DNA of 64,000 nt from Xenia sp. Carnegie-2017 (lineage: Eukaryota; Cnidaria; Anthozoa; Malacalcyonacea; Xeniidae): contig NW_025813447.1 of assembly GCF_021976095.1 (NCBI RefSeq), positions 4,752,349 through 4,816,348 on the forward strand, given 5' to 3'. Position numbers and translations under genes: made by a program. The notes under the pieces are model-generated. The model was not told the origin of the DNA. It saw only the letters and a program-made list of their open reading frames with translations, and did not search any database. Shown here piece by piece: positions 12,900 to 24,279 of the stretch. The stretch's first letter is position 1. Each line of letters opens with the position of its first letter.

Positions 12900-13290
12900 A
12901 AATCACCAATGCGAGCAAATGCGAGATGATTGTAGTGTGCTCACGACCTATTTGCATTTCCCAATGCATTACCATGGTTATTAAGGATTCCCGCACGTTT
13001 GCATGAAATAAAATAATAAAATAAATTCGTAAAAGACCAATAGTCAACCGCCTACCGTGGAGGAGAACTTTCGCCGGCATAACAGCACAACAACTTTCTA
13101 AACGACGATTGAGCAGGAAGGCTGATTTATTGGAAGGAGTTCACACTCATTGAAGAAGTTTGCGGGTCGCTTAGGTAACAGACTTCATGAGTCGAATTTT
13201 TTTATACGAAAATTTAACGAGAATGTCTTGAGTTTGCAACATGATCGACCATCACCGGCGTAATATTGTGGAATGTTGTTCATTTTTGAA
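12900..13290. repeat. Rho-array upstream block, copy 1
   Basis: Shares an ordered set of short segments with blocks at 16660-17000, 25800-26130 and 27240-27560: TTATTAAGGATTC, a GTTAACC/CAACC-CCTACC segment, an ACAACACAAC stretch, GGAGTTCACACTCATTGAAGAA, and a TACGAAAATTTAACGA tail. Divergence is high. These look like remnants of the unit that was duplicated with the Rho genes. No function seen. Confidence 0.6.
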
Positions 13291-13296
13291 GCAATA

Positions 13297-13700
13297 ATGT
13301 TACATGTTTGTGGATGTAGATCGTCCAGATTAGTTCAGTCATGAGAAGGACTGTTGCAGTGGATGCTGACTGACGTTTCGACCACCTAAGCGGTAGTCTC
13401 TTCAAAGTCAAAAGATGACTACCGTTATAAGATGACTACCGTTATAAGATGACTACCTTTATAAGATGACTACCGTTATAAGATGACTACCTTTATAAGA
13501 TGACTACCGTTATAAGATGACTACCGTTATAAGATGACTACCGTTATAAGATGACTACCGTTATAAGATGACTACCGTTATAAGATGACTACTCTGAGCA
13601 TGACTACCGCTAAGGTTGTCGAAACGTCAGTCAACATCAACTGCAATCTCAGGACTCTACTAAACTGGACGATTTACATCCACAAACATGTAACGATACT
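13297..13700. mobile_element. foldback repeat carrying a 17-bp minisatellite
   Basis: About 100 bases at each end are inverted copies of one another (ACATGTTTGTGGATGTAGAT at the left; its inverse near 13675-13695; ACGTTTCGAC inside both). Between them about eleven copies of the 17-mer GATGACTACCGTTATAA run from 13411 to 13595. A related element lies at 39255-39448 and shares flanking sequence (CCCGGGTTCAAACC inverted), so this is a dispersed family. Confidence 0.75.
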
Positions 13701-14204
13701 CCCGGGTTCAAACCATTTACTTTATAGCAATATAATGTATTATAGACAATCGAATAGTGCACCAATAATTCAAACAATGCTCTAATTGCAGTTGTACTTG
13801 ATTCAAATGCAGTTGAAAAAACTCATTATAGTCTTTATTCTTGGCTAGCTAGTCTGCGACTGAAATCCTCCAGACAAAATTATCCGACCATAAGTTGAAT
13901 AGCTGTTACTTAGCAGTGTCACGTGTACAAACGCTAAAAGGCTAAATGTGCGTATTTTATTTTAGTAAGAGAATTTTATGTTTCGTTCACAAAGCTGATT
14001 GTATTTGGTATTCAAAGCCAGTTCCCTCAATATTAAGCTAAAAATAATTTTCTGGTCCATGAATTTTTTGAATAGCATTAATTCAAACATTGTGTTTACG
14101 ATTGTTGATTATGAATTATCGAGAATGCTCTAATCTCTAATTTGTGTTCAACTTTATCAATGTATTCTTTCACCTTTTTCTTTAAATTTAAGAAAAAAGA
14201 AATA

Positions 14205-15446
14205 ATGTCGACTATAAAACTAAAAGTGGTCGTCATCGGCGATATTGTATGTGGAAAAACCTGTCTGTTGATGATGTATTGCAATAACAAATTCCCACCC
14301 AAATATGTTCCGAAAGTTTTCAAAAACTACGTGAAAGAACTAACGGTTGACGAGCATGACTTCGAACTTCAAATATGTAACACCGCAGGCCAAGAGGAAT
14401 ACGACAGGCTCAGACCGCTTTCATATCCCAAAAGTGATGTCATCCTCGTCTGTTACTCTGTTGATTCGCCAAATAGCTACGAAAACGTTAGGAAAGATGG
14501 ATACCGGAAGTTGAACACTTTTACCATGCTGTACCTATAGTGCTTGTGGGTATGTAGCATATTGTACGAACAAAAGTATTTACTTCCAGAGCAAATTTTT
14601 TCAGAGTCAACTTTAAATTCACATGTCAAAACATCTTATCGCTGTTTTCTTAACCAAAGGGAGAGTGATTTACCAATTGTTGTGCCGCACTATTTTTTTA
14701 ACCTGTCCGCTAGACCGCTGACAAACAAACCGATGACGTTTTCTTTGTATGATTTTGTGGGTTAGCACTATTTTCCACCCAGCAAACCGCCCTTTACTTT
14801 GAAATATAATATTTTACACAATATAATATTTTACGCAATCTAATATTTTACACAATATAATATTTTATATAATATTTTACACAATCGTCGAAAAAACGAC
14901 ATTTTCCAGCCTGGATTATAAGTTTATAACTTAAGGTGGTTGCATGAAAATTTATACTGCAACATTTATCTCTAAATATTTTCATATGTTGATATTAAAA
15001 ACTGTATTATAAAAAGATAAAATTACTCGCCATCTCAAAACGACCTAGCACCAGTGCATGCATGGTTTCCTTTTAGCTTTTGGTTCTTTCCCATTAGCCG
15101 CCATCTTTAATTTATTTCCGATTGTGTAAAGTAAAGGGCGGTTTGCTGGGTGGAAAATAGTGCTAACCGATTTTGTGTAGGTTTGAAAAAAGATTTACGT
15201 GACGACACGAAGACGATTGAATACCTGAAAAAACAAGGCCAGGCGCCTGTAAGCATCGAGCAGGGACAAAATCTTGCGAACGAAATCCAAGCAGCGGCAT
15301 TTCTAGAATGTTCAGCATTGAAACGAGACGGTGTAGAAGAGGTGTTCCATGCCGTTGTAAGAGCGGCTGTTAGGAAAAAGAAAGTGGATTTGAGTAAAGT
15401 GGATTTGAGTAAATCAGATTCGAGTTCACGTTGTTTGATTCTTTAA
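14205..15446 (+). CDS. Rho-family small GTPase, copy A (two exons)
   Basis: Membrane-bound GTP switch of the Rho/Rac family. Exon 1 is 14205-14549 (G1 GDIVCGKT, switch I VPKVFKNY, switch II NTAGQEEYDRLRPLSYP). Exon 2 is 15181-15446 (LKKDLRDD, LECSAL, C-terminal CLIL, a CAAX box of the geranylgeranyl type). Gly14 of RhoA (Ras Gly12) is Ile, switch-I Thr37 is Lys, Asp59 of DTAG is Asn, and NKxD reads LKKD. Near 14493-14495 one base is missing from the frame (VR/KRWIPEV), in an A run, so it is either a pseudogene or an assembly error. The C-terminal tail has a duplicated VDLSK. The intron holds a 409-bp transposable element. Confidence 0.85.
14760..15168. mobile_element. 409-bp non-autonomous DNA transposon, perfect 41-bp ends, 9-bp target duplication
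   Basis: 14760-14800 and 15128-15168 are exact inverted copies (ends GGTTAGCACTATTTTCC). GATTTTGTG at 14751-14759 is repeated at 15169-15177. The interior contains ATAATATTTTACACAAT-type short repeats. A 9-bp duplication suggests a Mutator-like source, though this is inference. Perfect ends mean a young insertion. The right duplication ends only 3 bases before Rho exon 2, at the acceptor. Confidence 0.92.
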
Positions 15447-16655
15447 AAACGGAGTATGATTTTGATTCTAAAAGAGTCGAGCATCGACAATATTTTTATT
15501 ATTCAAACATCTTGAATTTCACTAATTGGTACTAACTATTCACGAAATATTTTTAACTACGTCACGGTGGGAAAAGGCTGCTGACTGTTATTATAAGCCC
15601 ACGGTCGAGTTGTGCAATTACAGTGATCATCGACCAGTCTGCAGCATTGTCCCATTGTGAGGTGGTGAAAAAACACAAACTCTATCAAAGCGTTATTTGC
15701 TTGGGTCAATTCACTCGTAGATATGAAATACAAAGTTACTATCGCAAAAATTTTTATAATAAAGCTTGAGTAACCTGCTAAAGAAACTAACATTTTGACA
15801 TGGAGATAGTGCTTTAGGCATTATACACAAGACGTTTTTGATTAATAACGTTAGATATAAAGTGCCGTACTTATGCTAATGAACACATTAAATTAAATGA
15901 ACGCCCACTCCAATAAACATCCTCTCTCTTATATACGTCTCATTCACAAGACAAAATGGTGACAAAGTCAGCATTTTCTTTGTAAAGGCTTTAATAAAGC
16001 AATGACTGTTCTTGTTCGAATTCAAAATAAGTGTGCTGACTGTACTCGTCTCTTATTCAGTCACTTTTATGCAGATACACGGAACTAGGAAGCAATAACA
16101 TCTCTCTTCCTTTCTCCACTGTGTATGGGCTATTCGGGGAACGTTTTCCTTTTGCCCTGAAACTTTTTCAATTTTATAACCAGCGGTTGAACTTCGCTCA
16201 GCTAAATTGATGTCCGTGTCCGATTTCAAAGTTGGTATACAAAAATGTCAAAATTAAAAATTTTTAAATTTACTGTAAATGTAGTATGTTTTATGTATTA
16301 TCATAAAACCTATGCCAAACACCAGGAATCTTCTAGCTGTAATAGAATATTCATTTTGAACTCCAATCCTTTACTTGATGATTAGATAGATAAGATGATT
16401 TGGAGTCATGAAAAAGATCCAACATTTAGAACAAAATCATCAGCATAGTTAGCATTTGTATGGCCACGATTTACGTACACGGCATGGTTGAGTTAAGATA
16501 AGAAATGCTGAGCATGCAGATGACCGATTGAAATCCACTACAATCATAATTTGACAAATTAAAAACGAACGGCGAGTTAAGTCGAACACTCAGTTATCAT
16601 TCTCTAAAGTTTGGCAAAAGACAAAGAGTGATAACTTTGCCCTCTCAAACTATTT
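15447..16655. other. 3' flank of Rho copy A and spacer
   Basis: The first 160 bases match the 3' flank of copy B (ACTAATTGGTACTAA near 15520 and 21440; GGCTGCTGAC near 15576 and 21499), showing the duplication unit extends past the stop codon. The rest holds no recognisable gene. Confidence 0.55.
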
Positions 16656-16659
16656 TGTA

Positions 16660-17000
16660 TTAAAGAACCTGGTTTAACAATGATCTTTAAAGATTACCGC
16701 GCGTTTGCATAAAATACAATACATTCATAAGAGTACGAGTTAACCTCCTACCGCGGAGAAATGTTCACAAACATAACAACACAAGAACTTGCTGTACAAC
16801 GATTGACAAGAAAGAGAAGTTTATTTGACAGAGTTCAATTCACATCTCATTGAAGAAAATCAGATTCTTAGCCAAGGTAACCTTCTTCGATTGTCGAAAT
16901 TATACGAAAATTTAACGACAAAGTTGAGTCATAGCAACATTCCAATGACCGTCTGTTAAATGTAAATTATTTGGAATGTTGTTCATTATTGAAGAAAATG
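16660..17000. repeat. Rho-array upstream block, copy 2
   Basis: Best-preserved partner of 12900-13290: AAAGATTACCGCGCGTTTGC, GAGTTAACCTCCTACCGCGG, ACAACACAAGAACT, CTCATTGAAGAA and TACGAAAATTTAACGA occur in the same order, followed by GGAATGTTGTTCAT in both. It precedes Rho copy B. Confidence 0.7.
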
Positions 17001-17639
17001 TACAAAGAATTATGAGTCAGTAGTATGTTTTTTTTTTATTTTACTTTGGCGAGGAAGCATTGTTGTCAGCGACAAGGTGCCTGTTAGGATCAAATTCTCG
17101 ATATAAAAATTAGAGACAGTTTTCAAAAAAGCCATAAGTGGTTTGATGTTATAATAGTTATCTAAAGAAAGCATGTGATGTTTCCTTTTCACCCGAGGCA
17201 TCTTCAGACCGCTTATTGCTTTTCGAAAACTATATGTTGTGCTCTACATTTTATGCTGACAGCCAAGCATTGCACCAAGAATCCGAACAAAGATTCATTT
17301 ACAACAAAGGCTTTTTGTTCTTAATTCAAATGAAGTTTAAAACACACTTTAAAAAATTTGAGTTAAGTTCTTCGTATAATGTTCCAATGATAACTCATTT
17401 ATTGTAACCAAAACGAATTTACTAATATAAGAGCTTTGACGCACTCGGCATAGTATGAAGAAAAGAGACAAGCTAAAAAAGCGCGTCTATCCTCGGGAAA
17501 GGAATCAAGGATATGAAATTCCTAATAATGGTGACGTCATACGCTTGTTGCAATTGGATTGTTAGTAGTCCAGGAGTCTCTCCCAAACCTTGTAAAGTTT
17601 ATAAGAACTTTCATTCGATATCTCTGAGTCAGTCTTACC

Positions 17640-18050
17640 GTTTTTCTTTAAGAAATAAAAGATGTTTACTGTGTTTGCACAGGCTTATGCAAACTTCGGA
17701 ACGTTTGTGAGAACTCTCGAGCACATCAGTGTAAGCCCGAGACCTAAGGTCAAGTGTTGCACATGCTCGAGAGTTCTCACAAACGTCTCCGAGTTTTGCA
17801 TAAGCCAGTGCAAACACGAAAAACATCTTTTATTTTATAAAATGACAATAATGCGAAAAAGACAAACATTTTAATTTTTCCTCTATAATGTATTCATGAT
17901 CGATTTGCAAATTTCTCTTTGACTGATTGATTGTTTTGATTGATTTGATTTGTTGAGCTCAGACGTGTTTTGCACAGGCTAATCCAAGCACAGCTCTAGA
18001 CCAATCAGCGAACGCGTTTCATTGTCTTTATTTTATAAAAATATATCGTT
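17640..18050. repeat. dispersed repeat with hairpin head, copy 1
   Basis: 17647-17852 folds on itself (AAATAAAAGATGTTTACTGT at the left, inverted AACATCTTTTATTTT at the right; GAGAACTCTCGAGCA against its inverse inside). The hairpin and about 200 bases after it (GACTGATTGATTGTT, ACCAATCAGCGAACGC) recur at 58917-59330. Confidence 0.8.
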
Positions 18051-18329
18051 CATGAACACTATGCGTAATGAGCTAAAAATGCGTTTTTTCTGTCATTGCA
18101 CAGACTGCATAAATCATGCGGGATTTGTGCAACCTCTGCAATGACGAGTAAAATGACGTGGAGTCGTGGAAAATGCATTTATCCCGTCGCAAGATTGCAC
18201 GAATCACGCGTGACTGACACGTAGCTCTTTAACCAATCAAAATCTTTCTCGTATCATTTAACGCGTGAGCCTCACATATGACAAGTTCATTTCTCGAGGA
18301 GCCCGAGTGGACGCTTGAAAGGCGTTCTT

Positions 18330-18885
18330 GTTTTTGTCTAAACTTTCTGACATAAACAAGAACGCCTGTCAAGTTTTCACTTACTGAAATCATGTCTCGA
18401 ATGGAGATCACGTGAGGTGAAAAAACAAGCTACAGACAAATTTTCGACAAAAACAAGAACGCCTGCCAAGCGTCCACTGAAATCATTTCTCGAATGGAGA
18501 TCACGTGAGGTGAAAAAACAAGCTACAGACAAATTTTCGACAAAACAAGAACGCCTGCCAAGCGTCCACTGAAATCATCTCTCGAATGTAGATCACGTGA
18601 TGTGAAAAAACAAGCTACAGACAAATTTTCGACAAAAACAAGAACGCCTGCCAAGCGTCCACTGAAATCATTTCTCGAATGGAGATCACGTGATGTGAAA
18701 AAACAAGCAACAGAAAAATTTTCGACAAAAACAAGAACGCCTGTCAAGCGTCCACTGAAAATTATCTCTCTAATGGAGATCACGTGATGTGAAAAAACAA
18801 GCAACAGAAAAATTTTCGACAAAAACAAGAACGCCTGTCAAGCGTCCGTTGAAAATCATCTCTCTGATGGAAGTGACGTGGTGCG
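18330..18885. repeat. minisatellite, about 94-bp unit, 5-6 copies
   Basis: Units start at TTTTCGACAAAAACAAGAAC near 18441, 18534, 18627, 18720 and 18814, with a partial one before. Each contains GCGTCCACTGAAATCAT and GATCACGTG (an E-box CACGTG). An inverted partial unit precedes the array near 18300-18345, making a foldback start. Frames crossing it are repeat artefacts. Confidence 0.85.
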
Positions 18886-19650
18886 ACTAGACATTCAACA
18901 CCGTTGAGAGACAAGAGGCAGAAGACCTATATTTACTGCTACCGACTTTGCATCTCTAAAATCAAAAAATTTTAGAACAGATTTTAAAAAAATATAAACT
19001 TAACTACAAATAAAATATATTTGTACATTAACCAGCATTTAATCAGAAAATGTTTGCTGATTAGCGAATTTTTTCATTTTGTAATAAAATTATCATGTTA
19101 TTGCGTTGGGCTGGCGTATCTTGACAAGAGTCACATATGTGCATGTTTGGTCTAGTTTGCATCTTCAGGGAATCAAATTGTGATATGAACACTCATCTCC
19201 ATCATTTATAAAATTTATCTAGAACTACAGTCCATATACAGATATAAGACGAAAGTTGGTGAAGGTAAACTTGCGGGATCTTTTTTATTAAATATTTATA
19301 CTAAAAAAGTCAGTCCCAATCACATTAGGAAAAACAACTCTCCCAGTTTTTTTTTGAAAGTGCACCCCTGTTTAGAAATTAGAATACGGATTGTGGACAT
19401 TTAAACAGCATTACTCGTTTACTGGTGTACTTTAGTGTAACTGTTCACGACTTTTATTCAGTAATGTTCCACGGACGATTTTCTGGGATATGCTATTAAA
19501 AGTTATTTCTTCTAAAAGGGCGATAAATAAATTGGAGTACAGCTCCCATTTACGTCAAAGCACGGTACGCCTCTCGTTTTTGTTCTAAATAATTCCAAAC
19601 TAATTTTTTTGACCTTGATATTGACCACTTTTATTTAAGAAAGAAGAATA

Positions 19651-21352
19651 ATGTCGACCATAACACTACAACTGGTTGCCATCGGCGATACGAAATGTGG
19701 AAAATCCTGTCTGTTGATGGTATTTTGCAGTAAAATATTTCCATCAGAGTACGTTCCGACGGTTTCCGATTCTTACTCCAAACATCTCGCAGTTCAAAGG
19801 CGAGATATTGAACTCAAACTACTCGATACTGCTGGACTAAAGGAACACGACAGGGTCAGAACTCTTTCATATTCGGGAAGTCACGTGATACTCGTATGTT
19901 ACTCTATTGATTCGCCAGATAGTTTTGAGAACGTCAAAGAAAAATGGATACCGGAAATTGAGCGATATTGCTCTGGTTTACCTATTGTGCTAGTGGGTAT
20001 GTAAAATTCAAGAAATAAAAAATATTTTCCTTTGCGTGGCAAATACGAGCACGAAGTGCAAGTGTTTTCAAGCAACTTTGAGTCTCTCCTAAACTTTCAC
20101 AAATGTTTTCACGACTAAAAAAAAACAAGTAAATATATTTTGTATTTCCTTCATAAAATAGCCATTCAAAAACAATATTTGAAAGATAAATTTATAAAGC
20201 AAAGGCTGCTTCAGTTGCAGTTTCAATTTGTAAAGCGATGACTGTATCAGTTTAATTGAAAACGAGCTTCTTTAAAATGACAAGTTTTTAACATTTTCGC
20301 GTTAAAATTTCTGCATAAACCAAGAAACCTGCAAGATTCTTGCAAGATTGAAGTTCTTGTGGATTATAGAACTATACAAACACAGTTTTTTGAGCATTCG
20401 ACTAGTCACCACCGTGTTTTTAAAAGATTATTTTATAACAAAAAAATACCAAAGATTTGCTCTGTAGCTACTTTTATTAAGCAATTATTAACCAAGCTCG
20501 AGATCTTTACGGAGAAATATCGGACCAAAGTTTTTTCGTACAGACCGAGCCCATAGGCAATGTTTGTTAAAAGACAGAAGTCCGATATTTCTCAGTTAAA
20601 ACCGAGAAAGCAAAGTCGATAAAAGGTTTATTATATGGTATTATTTGAATTGAAACGAAGCTTTCTTTTCTTCTTGTCATCGCTGTTTTGTACGAGTTGG
20701 CTTTCACAGTTTTTGTCAGTAAAAAGTAAATCGTTTGAAGTTGTATTGTATGGATAACGAAACTCACTTTTTAAGTGGTTTTCTTTCGACTCACATTAAC
20801 ACATGGTTTTTTGTTTCGTTTTTTTCTCTCGTTTTGCTGTTTTCTGTTTGCCTGAGGAAGTTTTTTTACATATTATAAAATTATGCGTATTGGACCGTCC
20901 TCCATTACGGGAAAATATTGGACCGTCCAAACTTTTTTTGAACCAATCAAAGAACCGCACTATTTTGCCAGAGGTGACGCTTGCCACATAACAAATATAA
21001 ATAAGTAGCTACTCCCGGATCAATCTTTTAAACGAGCGAACTTCGAACAGTTTTACTAAGCTGTCAGTTTCCATCGTTCTAAGCCGCTGACAAATAAATG
21101 AAGTAGAATGTTTTATATTTTGTAGGTTTGAAGAAAGATTTACGTGACGACACAAAGACGATTGAATACCTTAAAGAAAAAGGTCAGCAACCTGTGAGCA
21201 CCAAACAAGGACGAAAACTGGCAAACACAGTCAAAGCAGCGGCCTTTTTAGAGTGCTCCGCGTTAAAACGTGACGGTGTACATGAGGTGTTTAATTCAGC
21301 GGCAAGGGCGGCCATTATGGCCTCGAGTAAACGTCGCTGTTCAATACTGTAG
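19651..21352 (+). CDS. Rho-family small GTPase, copy B (two exons, intact frame)
   Basis: Exon 1 is 19651-19996 and exon 2 is 21126-21352. They join in phase (G|GT) to 573 nt, 190 residues, matching the Rho length. Motifs: G1 GDTKCGKSC, switch I VPTVSDSY (Thr37 kept), switch II DTAGLKEHD, then VDSP-like IDSPDSFENV, LKKDLRDD, LECSAL, and CAAX CSIL. RhoA Gly14 is Thr and Gln63 is Leu, both at sites where substitution blocks GTP hydrolysis in classical Rho/Ras proteins, and the NKxD Asn is Leu. No stop, and consensus splice sites (GGTATGT donor, TTTGTAG acceptor). This is the best candidate for a working gene in the array, possibly a constitutively GTP-bound or nucleotide-loose form. Confidence 0.92.
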
Positions 21353-21739
21353 AAACGGAATATATTTTTTGAGTGTAAAATATAGTTTTGTAGACTGGCA
21401 CTGAGAGAAGTATTTATGGTCCAATCAATTTCAATTGCACTAATTGGTACTAATTATTTATAAAACATATTGCAAATATGCTATGTCAGAATGAGTAAAG
21501 GCTGCTGACCGCAGCAAAGCATTGTTTGCTTGCATTGATTTACTTGTAGATATGAATTGATATGAATTGATATTCCTTTCATCTTTTCAGTGATTGCATG
21601 GTGCAACTAAATTGATTAGGTAGGCCTAACAACACAACGTTTTCCGTCGCGTTTTTTGTATAGATTACTAGTAAAATACGCCATGCTGATTAGATGTGTT
21701 CAACTTTGTTCAATCAATGGTTCAGCTAGTCAACTCATA

Positions 21740-22925
21740 GATACAGACTAATCCAAGATGGCGCCGTACCCGGGCAAAACATTAGGAATTGTATTACAAG
21801 TTTCATGTTTTTCAAAGATTACGCCGTTTGTTTGTAAATAAAAGAAAACGTGTGTTAACGGTCGGTATTTTGTGATGAGATTTGCCAAAGTGTAAGACCT
21901 TTAAAACCATACATACGTGCAAGTCACGCGAGATCGCGTACGTGACGAACATTGCATATAAATCAAATAATCTATTTACTTTTTGATGAAATACTCTATT
22001 TACTAAATGATGAAATGACTAACGCCAGCCAGTAATCTAATTAAATATACAGCAGCCAGTTGCACACGAAGTGGACCTACTGTATATTTCTTATACTGTG
22101 ACTTGATGTTGAGACTAAAATTGGACTGTTTCCTACAAATTTCTTTTCCTCTGGATGGTAAAATTCACTCTTGCTATGACAACTTTCATCTGAATACACT
22201 TTGCTTACTCGTCCAACAATTTACATCGCTTTTAAATCATTCTTAAAAAATTACATTTCACTTCGTAAACAAACACGTACATTGCGAAAAAAACATCACA
22301 TCTGCCCGTGGGCAGGTATCGTAAAAAGCTGCCAACTCAGGCAGCCATTCAAATTGCTAGAAAGCAAAAAATATTGCTTTGGACTGTTAAATAAAATAGT
22401 AAAACTCATTATTGCAATTTGTTAATAAATAGATACAAAAAATAAATAGTTCCAATACTCAAAATTAGTGATCTGTTAATCTAAGTGGTTTGGTCAACTT
22501 ATGCTGGACTACATGCTACGATTAAATGCTCTGAATTTGTTTTCTTTAAAGAAACATAAATTTTTGTAGTCCAAACGTAACTTTGTTAAGAAGTTTTCAC
22601 AATATAATTGACTAGAATTTTAGAAACAGGCGAAGTGACCAATTGCCATATTTCATGGTAAACTTCAGAATTGAATATTTTCATGAATATTCCATCCAAA
22701 CAGTCTGTTATTCGCTCAAAAGAGAGGCAATGAACGTGTTTTGTCAAAATAAATCGATTGGAGAATATTTATAAGCAATCGGCGTAATGTTTGAAAAACA
22801 TGAAATCAGTAATACAATTCCTAATGTTTTTGACCGGTTACGACGCCATCTTCGACTACTCTTTATAGTGTCACTCGCACACAGGGTGCGTCAGCTATCT
22901 ATGTCTTGTATATCTATGATTTAAC
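21740..22925. mobile_element. 1.2-kb non-autonomous DNA transposon
   Basis: About 75 bases at 21757-21832 are inverted at 22782-22856 (shared core AACATTAGGAATTGTATTAC, then TTTCATGTTTTTCAAA). AAGATGGCG marks the outer part of both. The outer flanks TCATAGATA and TATCTATGA also pair. No transposase frame inside. It separates Rho copies B and C. Confidence 0.75.
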
Positions 22926-23435
22926 TATCTACGTCACAACTCATTAACATAACGAATAAAAAGTTTGCAAAATTATGGCTGAAAATCGCAACTTTGAACG
23001 TTCATAAACTCACTTCTGGAAATAAGATTTAAATTATAATTGCAGAAATGCCCGAAAGCTATTCTTTTACTTTAGGTACTAAAAAAGGGTGTGGGAAATA
23101 TATGTAATATGAGTACTTTAAGCTCATTGTACAATAGTATCATACGATGTCTCTTGGCTAGCTTGCCTTAGACTAAAATTCACAGACTTGACAGATATCT
23201 GTACTCTGTCGCTTTGCATGAATGAAAGTTACGAGGGCATTTTATTTTGTTTTAGAATTATATATTGCCAAACTGATGATCGATTTGCTACTCAAGGCCA
23301 GTCTTCTCAATATTAAGCAGAAAAATAATGTGAGTTTTTATTCTTCTAAAGTTTCCCGCGAGTTTTTGTTCATTTTTCTCCTATGTATTTTTTTCACTTT
23401 ATAATAGTTACTTTTTTGATTGAAAAAGAGAACCA

Positions 23436-24279
23436 ATGTTGTATACAAGAAAAAAACTGGATGCTGTAGGCGATAGGGAATGTGGAAAAACCTGTCTATT
23501 GATGGCATTTTGCCAAGGTGCATTTCCTTCAAAATATGTCCCGCAGATTATCGGGAATTACATCAAAACACTCACAGTTGACGAACAACAAATTGAACTT
23601 GAAGTATACGATACTGCAGGCCAAGAAGACTATGACAGCCTCAGACCGCTTTCCTATCCCAAAAGTGATGTGGTACTTATTTGTTACTCTGTTGATTCGC
23701 CAGCTAGTTATGAAAACGTCAGTAAAATTTGGACAGCGGAGATTAAGCAATTTTGCCTTGGTGTACCAATAGTGCTTGTAGGTATGTAATATTTTGCAAA
23801 TGTGTAATTGAAATTCATAAGTCACTCATATCATCCCATGGCTGTGTTAAAAGCCAGAAAACAATTCATCAAAAAGTTTTTCATGAGATGGAATTTCTTG
23901 GAGTTATTTACCATTCGTTGTGCCTCACTGTAAACCTTCCTCATTGATCTGGCACACTGTAAATTTTTCAAAAGGGTGACTCCCAGTCTCCCACATCACA
24001 AAAAAATGAATCAACAAGGCTTAGTGTATGTATTAAATGTGTAAGCTTAAAGAAACATTTACGTGATGATCTGCAAATCATAAAAGACCTAAAAAACAAG
24101 GCCAGAAGCCCGTTACTACAGAGCAAGAACAAAAACTGGCAAAGGATATTGGAGCAGCGGCATTTCACGAATGCTCCTCGTTGACACTTCATGGTGTGAA
24201 TGAGGTGTTCCATTCAGCTGCGAGAGCGGTTATTATGAAAAATAAAGTACATTCAAGTTTTCGTTGTTTAATAATGTAG
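23436..24279 (+). CDS. Rho-family small GTPase, copy C (two exons, probably damaged)
   Basis: Exon 1 is 23436-23781 (G1 GDRECGKTC, switch I VPQIIGNY, switch II DTAGQEDYDSLRPLSYP, VDSPASYENV). Exon 2 is about 24046-24279 (LKKHLRDD, then GAAAFHECSSL, C-terminus CLIM). RhoA Gly14 is Arg and Thr37 is Gln, while switch II is classical. Two defects show. The acceptor expected as GTAG reads GTAA, so the phase cannot close as in copies A and B. One A is also missing from the run at 24091-24096. The N-terminus has lost part of the first strand. Likely a pseudogene, though the A-run loss may be an assembly error. Confidence 0.75.

Noticed and set aside
13700-13720. GGGTTCAAACC, like a tRNA B box
   Set aside because: No A box or cloverleaf nearby. 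The sequence is the shared flank of a dispersed foldback family.
17635-17874. Three short frames on both strands
   Set aside because: They lie in the hairpin head of a dispersed repeat and recur at 58.9 kb. No coding evidence.
18523-18828. Long frames on both strands across the 94-bp minisatellite
   Set aside because: The unit repeats in the protein too, and both strands are open. This is a repeat artefact with no family match.
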